Source: Granulicella sp. S156 (GTDB lineage: Bacteria; Acidobacteriota; Terriglobia; Terriglobales; Acidobacteriaceae). From it: 64,000 nucleotides of DNA. Where the stretch lies: the NCBI RefSeq assembly GCF_009766105.1, contig NZ_LMUH01000013.1:398346-462345 (forward strand), given 5' to 3'. Under the pieces are notes generated by a model. The model made no database searches and was not told the origin of the DNA. It worked only from the letters and a program-made list of their open reading frames with translations. The translations under genes and the position numbers were made by a program. Below are positions 17,908 to 26,107 of the stretch, one piece after another; positions within the stretch are counted from its first letter, which is position 1, and each line of letters begins with the position of its first letter.

Positions 17908-19989
17908 ATGTTTACCAGGCACCTTGTATCCAAAACGATGGGCGCGGTCCGTACGGGACTGACGTGCGCGATGATATTCGAGCTCGCGTTAGGCAGCGCG
18001 TTCGCATCCGGCCCGGCGCAAAGCGAGCCCTCTCGAGACAACGACACGAGCACACCGATTAAGCATGTGATTGTCATCATCGGCGAAAATCGCAGCTTCG
18101 ATCATGTCTTCGCAACGTACGTTCCGAAGAAGGGCGAGAAGGTCTGGAACCTTCTCTCAGAAGGAATTGTGAAGGCCGATGGAACCGCCGGACCGAACTT
18201 TGCGAAAGCAGAGCAGAAGGCAGCAACTGACCGGACGCCTGACGCCTTTTTGCTGAACCCTGCTAAGGGTTCGTTTCCTGGATCGGTGCTTCCTGCGCCG
18301 CTCGTGGGCGGACCTGAAGATTCGTACGTCAAGGACGACAGCCTCACTCTTGCACAGCAGTCTGAAAATGGCCTGCCGGATGATTATTATGCCTATCTTG
18401 TGACCGGCGGCACGGGTCAGACATCCGGCACTCCCGATATACGTATCAAGAACGTGAATGCAATTCCCGCCGGTCCGTTTCAGCTGACGAACGGAGATGG
18501 GTTTACCTACAACTCATACGCAGCCAGCCCGGTGCATCGCTTCTACCAGATGTGGCAGCAGTTGAACTGCAGCGCCAAGCAGGCAACCGTTAGCAATCCC
18601 TCGGGTTGTGACGCAAGCCTGTTTCCCTGGGTAGAAGTGACCGTGGGTGCAGGCACAAACGGTCTCAAGCAGCCCGCGGACTTCAGCACAGAGTATTCTC
18701 CCACGGCTACGACTACCGGTGAAGGTGCGGCCTCCATGGGCTTCTATAACGTCCAGAATGGCGATGCCCCTTACTTCAAGTATCTCGCCGATAACTATGC
18801 GATGAGTGACAACTTCCATCAGTCCGTCAATGGTGGTACCGGCGCCAATCACATCATGTTCGGCCACGGTGATGCTATCTGGTTCAGCGATGGCAAGGGC
18901 CAGCCGGCTCTTCCGCCCCACAACATCAAAGTTAATCCGGGCACCGCCAACTCCGGTGTGGTGGACGAAGTTGAAAATCCCAACCCGGCAGCCGACACCA
19001 ACAACTGGTATTCGGAAGATGGTTATGGTGGTGGTTCTTATGGTTCCCCGTCCTACGGCGGCGGTTCTTATACCGACTGCTCGGATAAAACCCAGCCGGG
19101 CGTGGCGCCTATCGTGGATTACCTCGCATCGCTGCCGACGCCTATCTCTCCCCGCTGCGAGAAGGGTCACTACTACCTTCTTAACAATTACAACCCGGGC
19201 TACTTCGGAAACGGCAAGAACGCCTATACCGACACCAACCCCGACAACACCGTCTTTACCATTCCGCCGTCCTCCGTCCCCAGCATTGGCGACGACCTGA
19301 TCAAGAACCACGTTTCATGGAAGTACTACGGCGACCAGTGGAACAACTATTTACCGGACCCCTATCAGCTCAACTCCAGCGCGATCGGCAGCAAGACCGA
19401 CGAATACTGCACCATCTGCAATCCTTTTCAGTACGACACGTCCATCATGAGCGATGCTGCTGTACGCACGGCTCATATCCAGGACACCGAGAATCTTTAC
19501 CAGGACATCCAGGATGGAAAGCTTCCAGCAGTCTCCATCGTCAAGCCCAGCGGATTGGTCGACGGGCACCCGTCTTCTTCCAAGCTGGACTTGTTTGAAG
19601 GATTTACCCAGAAGATCGTGGATGCAGTGAAGGCCAATCCAGAACTCTGGAAAGACACTGCTATCTTCATCACTGAGGATGAGGGCGGCGGCTTCTACGA
19701 TTCAGGGTATGTACAACCGCTGGATTATTTCGGCGACGGTACGCGTATTCCTCTGATCGTTGTATCTCCCTATACGAAGGCAGGTCACATCTCCCACGAG
19801 TATGCCGACCACGTATCTATCTTGAAGTTTATCGAGGCAAATTGGGGATTGGAGACTGTCTCAAGGCGTAGCCGCGACAACTTCCCCAACCCGATTGCCT
19901 TGCCCTCAAATCCCTATGTGCCGGTCAATAGCCCGGCTATCGACGATCTCATGGGCCTGTTCGACTTCAGTGGTCCGGGATACTTCTAG
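17908..19989 (+). CDS. PF04185 phosphoesterase (phospholipase C / acid phosphatase AcpA-like), secreted
   Basis: 693 residues from ATG 17908, preceded by CCAGGAGAA; an upstream GTG at 17776 has no ribosome site. Signal peptide to about residue 32 (GSAFASG). Family blocks: HVIVIIGENRSFDHVFATY near residue 55, with the metal-binding Glu-Asn; NFHQSVNGGTGANHIMFGHG near 300; ITEDEGGGFYDSGYVQPLD near 590; and a final VVSPYTKAGHISHEYADHVS with metal-binding residues. These enzymes hydrolyse phospholipids or phosphomonoesters outside the cytoplasm. A Gly/Ser/Tyr-rich insert (YGGGSYGSPSYGGGSYTD, about 373-390) is a low-complexity loop not typical of the family core. Followed by a strong terminator. 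With the genes at 13574 and 14565 it gives this region three secreted phosphoesterases. Confidence 0.88.
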   Translation: MFTRHLVSKTMGAVRTGLTCAMIFELALGSAFASGPAQSEPSRDNDTSTPIKHVIVIIGENRSFDHVFATYVPKKGEKVWNLLSEGIVKADGTAGPNFAKAEQKAATDRTPDAFLLNPAKGSFPGSVLPAPLVGGPEDSYVKDDSLTLAQQSENGLPDDYYAYLVTGGTGQTSGTPDIRIKNVNAIPAGPFQLTNGDGFTYNSYAASPVHRFYQMWQQLNCSAKQATVSNPSGCDASLFPWVEVTVGAGTNGLKQPADFSTEYSPTATTTGEGAASMGFYNVQNGDAPYFKYLADNYAMSDNFHQSVNGGTGANHIMFGHGDAIWFSDGKGQPALPPHNIKVNPGTANSGVVDEVENPNPAADTNNWYSEDGYGGGSYGSPSYGGGSYTDCSDKTQPGVAPIVDYLASLPTPISPRCEKGHYYLLNNYNPGYFGNGKNAYTDTNPDNTVFTIPPSSVPSIGDDLIKNHVSWKYYGDQWNNYLPDPYQLNSSAIGSKTDEYCTICNPFQYDTSIMSDAAVRTAHIQDTENLYQDIQDGKLPAVSIVKPSGLVDGHPSSSKLDLFEGFTQKIVDAVKANPELWKDTAIFITEDEGGGFYDSGYVQPLDYFGDGTRIPLIVVSPYTKAGHISHEYADHVSILKFIEANWGLETVSRRSRDNFPNPIALPSNPYVPVNSPAIDDLMGLFDFSGPGYF

Positions 19990-20003
19990 CTAAAGCTAAG
20001 ATC

Positions 20004-20040
20004 GCCGGGGTTGGCTTCGCCAACTCCGGCTTTTCTTTTT
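20004..20040 (+). terminator. Rho-independent terminator
   Basis: Arms GCCGGGGTTGGC (20004-20015) and GCCAACTCCGGC (20019-20030), all paired if one G-U is allowed, with a TTC loop and a run of T at 20031-20040. It ends the phosphoesterase transcript, 14 bases after its stop, and lies between convergent genes. Confidence 0.9.
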
Positions 20041-20050
20041 TAAACACAAT

Positions 20051-20629
20051 CTAGGCAAGCGCTAGGGGGACGGCTTCTTCCCAGTGTCCCTGTGCCTTCA
20101 GGATAAGTTCTACGACCTCGCGTGCGGCGCCACGCCCTCCAGGTCTGCGAGTCGTGAAGTGGCAGATCGCCTTCAACTCGGGCGCGCCATCGGCTACGCA
20201 TACTCCCAGACCGGCTCGCTGCGCCAAAGGGATGTCCGGAAGGTCGTCGCCCATATAGGCAACCTCTTCTTCGGTCACACCTGCCTTCTGCAGGCACTCC
20301 TCGAAAGCCTGGGTTTTCTTTGCCTGGCCCAGATAGACAAAACTGACCTTCAGTTCCTGGGCACGTTTGGCAACTGCCGGTGAAGATCGGCCGGTGATAA
20401 AGCCGGTCTGGATTCCCATTGTGTGGGCAAGCGACAACCCCTGTCCGTCCTGCGCGTTGAATACCTTCATCTCGGAGACCGTCGCATCTCCGGAGCCGCC
20501 CGTTGTCGAAATCAGACAGACGCCGCCATCGGTCAGCGTGCCATCGACGTCCATCAGGAACAGTTTGATCTTGCTGGCACGGGCCAATACATCGGGTGAG
20601 GCAAGGGAAGCCAGGGAGATGTCGGACAT
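20051..20629 (-). CDS. kdsC: KdsC: 3-deoxy-D-manno-octulosonate 8-phosphate phosphatase
   Basis: 192 residues, a C0-type HAD phosphatase without cap domain. Motif I FLMDVDGTLTDG places nucleophile Asp27 and acid Asp29; motif II is in the FITGRSS segment, motif III a conserved Lys in AKKTQAFEECL, and motif IV YMGDDLPDIPL. KdsC removes phosphate from KDO-8-P, giving KDO for the lipid A core, a cytoplasmic step. The length is normal for the family. It stands alone here and converges on the phosphoesterase gene, with a terminator between them. An N-terminal 18-residue lead before the core is slightly long. Confidence 0.88.
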   Translation of the reverse strand: MSDISLASLASPDVLARASKIKLFLMDVDGTLTDGGVCLISTTGGSGDATVSEMKVFNAQDGQGLSLAHTMGIQTGFITGRSSPAVAKRAQELKVSFVYLGQAKKTQAFEECLQKAGVTEEEVAYMGDDLPDIPLAQRAGLGVCVADGAPELKAICHFTTRRPGGRGAAREVVELILKAQGHWEEAVPLALA

Positions 20630-20776
20630 GGAACGATTCTAAAGCAGTGTCTAGAGCCTGTTGGAGATTGCAGTAACTGAGGGTTTTCGGCCGGAAGGGT
20701 TTGTCCCAAACCCTTTAGTTTCTTATTTCGGAATGAAAATCTTGACAGGGGAACCTGCGGAAGCATAAAAAGCTCC

Positions 20777-20807
20777 CGCCTAAATGAATACGTATACATT
20801 TAAGGCG
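20777..20807. promoter_or_regulatory. LacI-type operator upstream of GH27 gene
   Basis: Within the 324-base gap 20630-20953, which holds no gene. An imperfect palindrome centred on ATACGTAT (20788-20795), with the core TGAATACGTATACA, fits the LacI-family pattern TGnnnnCGnnnnCA. Outer arms CGCCTAAATG / CATTTAAGGCG extend the dyad. It lies about 150 bases before the alpha-galactosidase start. The regulator could be the LacI protein at 61968-63047 or another copy elsewhere. Confidence 0.55.
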
Positions 20808-20953
20808 AAAACGCATGACAAGTAGCCAGATTCTCGTCGGTTTCCGGGCTGGATCTGGATTAAAGACAGGCGCCGCTGAGCCTTTGTTGTGGTGCTCTGC
20901 AGGCGATAGCGTTTCCCTCCAACCAGGAAGTATCGAGCAAAAGAGGAGAACAG

Positions 20954-22377
20954 ATGCATATAACCGGAACTAGACAATGGGCCCGCATTTTTACTGTTTG
21001 CGATGGTTCGAGATTCTCGCCAGATACACTCCAAAAACAGACCAGCTCAAAAGCTGGATGGCGAAGCCTGCTATCGCTGGTGGGCATGCTCATCCTTTTC
21101 GTGAGTTCGTCGCGAGCACAGGTGAATGGTCAGGGGCAGCTTCCCTATCTGGGCTGGAGCAGTTGGAGCCAGGAGACGATCAGCGGTGAGAGTTGGCTGA
21201 CGGAGGCCAATATCAAAGCTCAATCCGACGCTCTAAAGGCGTCGGGGCTGCAATCGCAGGGATTTGTGTATATCAACATTGATTCGGGATGGCAGAACGC
21301 TTCGATGCGAATGGCCGCCCGGAGGTGAATACCACTCAGTTCCCGGATGGCATGGCGGCAACGATCGCATACATCCACGCGAACGGGCAAAAGGCCGGCA
21401 TCTATTGGATTCCTGGCGTGCAGGAACCGGTATGGGAGTCGAGTGACTTAATTCTCGGCACTTCTTACACCGTAGCCAGCATCGTGAACTCGAATCTTCC
21501 CGGCAACGCCTTTGCCATAGGGAATGGACCTCCATATTGGCACGCGAAGATCGAGTTCTCACAGCCTGGAGCGCAGCAGTATGTAAATTCAGTCGTTGCT
21601 CTCTTTGCCTCCTGGGGAGTCGATTTCATTAAATTGGATGGAACGACCCCTGGGTCTGACGATAACGATCTCACCGTGGATAATCGCCCTGATGTTCAGG
21701 CATGGTCGCAGGCCATCGCACAATCGGGTCGTCCGATTTGGTTGACGGTTTCATGGGCCCTGGATCACGACTATCTCAGCACCTGGCAGACGTATGCCAA
21801 TGCCAGAAGGATCGAGAATGACGTGGAGTGCTATTGCAGCACGCTCACGACATGGGCGGATGTCGCGCTGCGGTTCAACGACCTCGTCACCTGGGAGAAC
21901 AATGCTGGCCCAACGGTCGGATGGAACGACCTGGACTCCATGGAAGTCGGCAATGGGAACCAGGATGGATTGACGAACGACGAACGGCAGAGCACGATGT
22001 CGCTTTGGGCCATCGCCAATGCTCCTATGTTTGTGGGGGACGACCTGACGCAATTAGACAGTTTCGGGTTGCAACTCCTGACGAACAGCTCGGTGATCGC
22101 AGTGGATCAGTCCGCAAGTCCAGGGACCCAGATTACGTCTGGGAATAACCCGGTCTGGGCATCTCCCAAGTTAAGCAATGGGACTTACAACGTTGCGCTG
22201 TTCAACCTAAACGGTAGTAGCTCTACGACAACCGTTAACTGGAGCAGTCTGGGGTTCAGTGGCTCGGCGGACGTCTATGACCTCTGGAACAATGTCGATC
22301 TTGGAACCTTCACAAACAGCTATAGTGCCTCGCTCAGCACGCATGCTTCAGCTCTTTTGAGAGTCACGCCCAACTAG
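20954..22377 (+). pseudogene. GH27 alpha-galactosidase-like gene interrupted by a single-base frameshift
   Basis: Two frames together make one secreted GH27 (melibiase) protein of about 474 residues. The first frame starts at ATG 20954 behind AGAGGAG, carries a signal segment (LLSLVGMLILFVSSSRAQ) and the GH27 start (LPYLGWSSWS, then YINIDSGWQN), and stops at 21328. The second frame resumes exactly where the family continues (FDANGRPEV, then FPDGMAATIAYIHANGQKAG) and runs to 22377. It includes the nucleophile segment VDFIKLDGT, the acid/base region RRIENDVE and a C-terminal beta domain. The break is a missing base at 21299-21300, between Asn and Phe. No slippery sequence is visible, so this is either a recent inactivating mutation or a sequencing error. 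Both halves look otherwise intact. Confidence 0.85.
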
Positions 22378-22656
22378 GAGTGTCTGAGGAATCCGGAAGA
22401 GCATTTTTTCTTTTGCCGCTGAGACAGGCCAACGCTTTAACCTAAGGTCTATCTCAGCGGCTTGTAGGTGCCTCAACGCCATGTTGAAAAGCACTTCCTA
22501 CTGAGTGCATACAGGTGTGGCATGTGTGCTTGTGGGGTATATGCCGGAATTGAATATCACCAGATCCCGTTTCTGTTGCGACAGATCCGCCACGCAAAAA
22601 TCATGACGCACAGAATTGGGCACTATCTGATCGTTAGTTGTTTTAGGATCGACGTC

Positions 22657-24060
22657 ATGATGCGTTTGCTTCCGGTGTTGTTGCTGTTGGCGATTCCGGC
22701 GTATGCGTCTTCTTGCATAGAGATTTCGGTCTGCGCGGCTTACTCAAGCAAAGATATTCCATTGATCTTTCGGGGTGAGGCGGTTGAGGTTACGACTGAG
22801 CCGTTGCCTCCGCCGCCAGCGGGGTTAGCGCTCCTGCGCCGTGCGACGGATAACGTCCGGTTTCTGGTTCGTGAGGTTCTAAAGGGTAAGCTGCCGAGCC
22901 AAGAGATCACGATTCAGGTGCCCACGGGGGCTTATCAGGTTGGGCATGAGTACCTGGTCTATGTCGGTGCGAATGGGCCGACTAACGCATTATTTGCCAA
23001 TAGCTGTGTTCATCAGCAAGACCTTTCGAAGGCGGATGGGGGGGCGTCGGATCTGCAACTGCTGCGAGATTTGTCTTCGGCGGACAGCAAAGGGGTAATT
23101 TTCGGCAGACTCTACTTGCGCGGATCGACCACAGGCGGCGATGCGGCTCCGGTGGAGGACGCAGAGGTAATGGTTTCGATCCAGGGGCCAGTGAGTCGTG
23201 AGGCGCAGGCTGAGCGCGGCAGCGGAGAGCAAGTCTACCTATTGGCCGGCGTCCCACCGGGCGACTACGTCGTGGCGGCAAAGGCTGCGCCGGGCGTGGC
23301 GGTGATACCGGTGGATAAGGCGGGTGGACCGATTTCGGTCGCGGCAAACAGTTGCCGGGAGGTGGATTGGTTCTTGCGAGTGGACAGCCATATCCGCGGG
23401 CGAGTGACGGATGCTGCGGGGCGGCCGGTGGCGCGTGCGAACGTAGGGCTGTTCGCGCGTGGAAAGGACGAGGCAGGGCTGGCCCGCGGGCGGGTTGCTT
23501 CGTTTGCATACATGGTGACCGATGTGGATGGACGGTACGAATTCGCGGGAGTGAATCCCGGCGACTACAGTGTGGTACTGCATCCTTCTCCGGCGAAGGA
23601 GGAAGATCCTTATCCACCGGTCTTCTATCCGGCACAGACGCTGCCTTCAGACGCAACGGTGCTGCACCTGAAGGGGGCGGAGACGCTGGAAGGGATCGAC
23701 TTAGTAAGGCCCGCGCCGCTGCGTGTAGCAACGGTGCATCTGGCGGTGAAGAGAGCGGACGGAACACCGATCGAGAACGCGATGGTAATAGTGACCGACC
23801 CGGCAAGCGCGGTCCAGACTGCTGCGACAGGGCGGACGGATTCGAACGGCCTCCTGGAGGTGCAACTGTTTGCGGAGCGGGAGTACACGATCACAGCTTC
23901 GACGCCGGACCCGACGGGGCAGGTGCAGGAGTCGCCGCAGTGTGCGGGGCCGGTGGAGTTTGTTGCAGAGGATGAGATGGACCTAGCTCCCCTCGTCCCA
24001 GATAAGACGTTCCACGCTTGCCGTTCGGCAGCGCGGCCGGGCTTATTAGGTCACAACTGA
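22657..24060 (+). CDS. Secreted protein with carboxypeptidase-regulatory-like repeats
   Basis: 467 residues from ATG 22657, 8 bases after AGGA and starting a clear signal peptide (MMRLLPVLLLLAIPAYASS); longer upstream readings lack these. Residues about 20-135 form a cysteine-bearing N-terminal domain (SCIEISVCAAYSSKDIPLIF, VREVLKGKLP, GHEYLVYVG, NSCVHQQDLS), reminiscent of NTR/TIMP-like domains. Then come three beta-sandwich repeats of CarboxypepD_reg/SpaA type, each with a turn such as TDVDGRYEFAGVNPGDYSVVL (written here in part) and GRTDSNGLLEVQLF. No catalytic motif. Acidobacteria carry many such cell-surface proteins of unknown role. It follows the GH27 gene after 279 bases that hold nothing recognisable. 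Confidence 0.7.
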   Translation: MMRLLPVLLLLAIPAYASSCIEISVCAAYSSKDIPLIFRGEAVEVTTEPLPPPPAGLALLRRATDNVRFLVREVLKGKLPSQEITIQVPTGAYQVGHEYLVYVGANGPTNALFANSCVHQQDLSKADGGASDLQLLRDLSSADSKGVIFGRLYLRGSTTGGDAAPVEDAEVMVSIQGPVSREAQAERGSGEQVYLLAGVPPGDYVVAAKAAPGVAVIPVDKAGGPISVAANSCREVDWFLRVDSHIRGRVTDAAGRPVARANVGLFARGKDEAGLARGRVASFAYMVTDVDGRYEFAGVNPGDYSVVLHPSPAKEEDPYPPVFYPAQTLPSDATVLHLKGAETLEGIDLVRPAPLRVATVHLAVKRADGTPIENAMVIVTDPASAVQTAATGRTDSNGLLEVQLFAEREYTITASTPDPTGQVQESPQCAGPVEFVAEDEMDLAPLVPDKTFHACRSAARPGLLGHN

Positions 24061-24278
24061 AAAAACTCAGGTCAAACCAAATCGTTCTCCACCCGAGGCT
24101 CGCTGTTCGATTCTGGTGACTATCTCTAAACGTTCTTCCCGCTATCAGGAGGATCGCTGCATACGGACCAGGGCCGGCAACCAGAAGTGCGTTGGGAAAT
24201 ACGAGGAGACGATCCTGGAGTGAACCCCTGAGGTGAGACAGGGTAATAAGGGGACGGCGATTCATTGGGCTGTCTCCC

Positions 24279-24291
24279 TATAATGGCTCAA
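24279..24291 (+). promoter_or_regulatory. TATAAT box placed for a leaderless transcript
   Basis: A consensus TATAAT at 24279-24284 ends 6 bases before the ATG at 24291, and no Shine-Dalgarno precedes that ATG. Transcription would start at or next to the start codon. A matching -35 box is not clear. Confidence 0.45.
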
Positions 24292-25943
24292 TGTACGCTC
24301 CTTTACGTCTCCTTCTTCTGCTAGCGGTTCTCCCAGTTACAGCTCAGACAATGCAGCAGCAGACGGACAACATGGCCAGTCTCCCGAAGGAACGGCTGGG
24401 CACTGTGTCGTTTCCCATTTCCTGCACAGCATCATCGCAAGCGGCCTTCAACCGTGGTGTAGCACTGCTGCATGACTTTTGGTACGAGGAGGCGCAGGCC
24501 CAATTCGATCGGATCACCAAGAGCGATCCTGGCTGTGCGATGGCCCACTGGGGTGCTGCGATAAGCATCTTCCACCAAATCTGGGAGCGTCCGGATGCCT
24601 CCGATATGAAACTCGGATGGGCGGAGATGCAAAAGGCGCAATCGCTGCCTGTGGGCACGGAACGTGAACGCGCTTATATCGCCGCGCTCTCCGGCTTTTA
24701 TAATCCCGCTCCCCAGGATTATCCGGCTCGCATCGCGGCCTACTCCACACAGATGGGCAACTTGTATGGTCGTTATCCCGACGATGTGGACGCTGGAGCT
24801 TTCTACGCACTCTCATTACTGGCCGCCAAAGCGCCAGACGACACAAGCCTGTCACAGGAGCACAAGGCGATGGCGGTGTTGACGCCGCTCTTCGTAAAGT
24901 ATCCCGATAATCCCGGCGTGGTGCATTACATCATTCACGCCTGCGACAATCCGGCAATGGCCGCAGCTGGTCTGGCTGCCGCCGATCACTATGGCGAGAT
25001 CGCGCAGTCCGGCCCGCATGCCTTTCACATGCCCGGACACATTTACTCGCGGCTGGGCATGTGGCCGCAGGACATTGCTTCTCAACTTGGCTCGATAAAG
25101 GCTGCGCAGGCAGCTGAGGCGCGCGGCGAGAGCGGCATTATGGATGAGCCGCACTCCTATGACTTTGTGCTGTATGCCTATCTGCAAACCGCCCAGGACG
25201 ATCGCGCCAAAGCTGCTCTTACTGAGATCTCAGCGCCGTTGACGATGATCGCATCGATGCCCGGGATGGGAGCCGGCTACATGGCGGGAATGGTCTCGTA
25301 CTATCGGGTGAAGCTCCCCGTTTTCTATGCGCTTGAGATGCGCGATTGGAGATCGGCTGCGGCGTTGGAGCCTTATCCCGGTTCGCTGCCGGAGCCCGCA
25401 ACTCTGGTGTACTGGGCGCGAGCGATAGCTCATGGACGCTTGCACCAGCCTGAGCAGGCCAAGACCGATCTTGCTCGATACGACGAATTAATTGCCGAGA
25501 TCAAGAAGGGCAAATCCGCTTACGTAGCTGAGAACACGTCCGTGCAGATCCAGCATAGCGAGATATTGGCCTGGAACTCATACGCGCAGGGGAAGCAAGC
25601 GGAGGCGCTAGCGACCATGCGCCGTGCGGCTGACCTCCAGGACAAAGTCGGCCAGGGAGAGGTCGACATTCCGGCGCGTGAAATGCTAGCGGATATGCTT
25701 CTAGAATTCGGCCATTCGGAGCAGGCACTCGCCGAGTACGAAGTTGCTCTCAAGCTCAGCCCTAACCGATTCAACGGCCTCTATAACGCTGGACGGGCTG
25801 CTGAGGCAACCGGGAACAGGGAGAAGGCCGAGTTTTACTACGCTGCTCTCCTCAAATCCACCGGCAACGGCCAAAACTCCGTGCGCCCTGAGCTCGCTCA
25901 CGCCAGAACCTTCGTTTCCTCCACTCAGACCGCACAGAAATAA
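24291..25943 (+). CDS. Secreted tetratricopeptide-repeat protein
   Basis: 550 residues. Signal peptide at 1-19 (LLLLLAVLPVTAQ). A short conserved SFPISC segment with an unpaired Cys precedes TPR-like helical pairs: FNRGVALLHDFWYEEAQAQF (about 54-73), then MAHWGAAISIFHQIWE, and C-terminal repeats around ALATMRRAADLQDKVGQGE, EMLADMLLEFGHSEQALAEY and NGLYNAGRAAEATGNREKAE. The central part has histidines in VVHYIIHACDNPA and HAFHMPGHIYSRLGMWPQD; the second is a repeated signature in this uncharacterised acidobacterial family. Probably a periplasmic scaffold; no enzyme motif is certain. It converges on an alpha/beta hydrolase, with a palindromic repeat in between. Confidence 0.75.
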   Translation: MYAPLRLLLLLAVLPVTAQTMQQQTDNMASLPKERLGTVSFPISCTASSQAAFNRGVALLHDFWYEEAQAQFDRITKSDPGCAMAHWGAAISIFHQIWERPDASDMKLGWAEMQKAQSLPVGTERERAYIAALSGFYNPAPQDYPARIAAYSTQMGNLYGRYPDDVDAGAFYALSLLAAKAPDDTSLSQEHKAMAVLTPLFVKYPDNPGVVHYIIHACDNPAMAAAGLAAADHYGEIAQSGPHAFHMPGHIYSRLGMWPQDIASQLGSIKAAQAAEARGESGIMDEPHSYDFVLYAYLQTAQDDRAKAALTEISAPLTMIASMPGMGAGYMAGMVSYYRVKLPVFYALEMRDWRSAAALEPYPGSLPEPATLVYWARAIAHGRLHQPEQAKTDLARYDELIAEIKKGKSAYVAENTSVQIQHSEILAWNSYAQGKQAEALATMRRAADLQDKVGQGEVDIPAREMLADMLLEFGHSEQALAEYEVALKLSPNRFNGLYNAGRAAEATGNREKAEFYYAALLKSTGNGQNSVRPELAHARTFVSSTQTAQK

Positions 25944-25984
25944 TCTCGGCAGAAGCTGACGTGTCCGAATCTCGTTACCGCGCT

Positions 25985-26100
25985 TAGAGCAGTTCTCGTA
26001 ATAGCGTGAAGCGGAAGAACCCTGCGAGTGTCGTTTTTCTTGGGGAAAAACGACGTTGGTACCTTTGACTCGCTCTACACCATTACGAGAACTGCTCTAG
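25985..26100. repeat. TAGAGCAGTT-type long palindromic element
   Basis: Eighteen-base perfect terminal inverted repeats (TAGAGCAGTTCTCGTAAT at 25985-26002 and its complement at 26082-26099) enclose nested stems GCGAGT/ACTCGC (26024-26029, 26068-26073) and GTCGTTTTTC/GAAAAACGAC (26030-26039, 26045-26054). The whole can fold into one long branched hairpin. It lies between convergent genes and shares its ends with the palindrome at 9552 and a partial copy at 63113. Confidence 0.8.
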
Positions 26101-26107
26101 CGTCAGC

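Noticed and set aside
21290-21310. Programmed frameshift in the GH27 gene
   Set aside because: No heptameric slippery site, and the bases around the break are not repetitive; a simple deletion or sequencing error is more likely.
22982-23806. 274-codon minus-strand Pro/Arg/Ser-rich frame
   Set aside because: Antisense to the secreted repeat protein, with extreme Pro/Arg bias typical of shadow frames.
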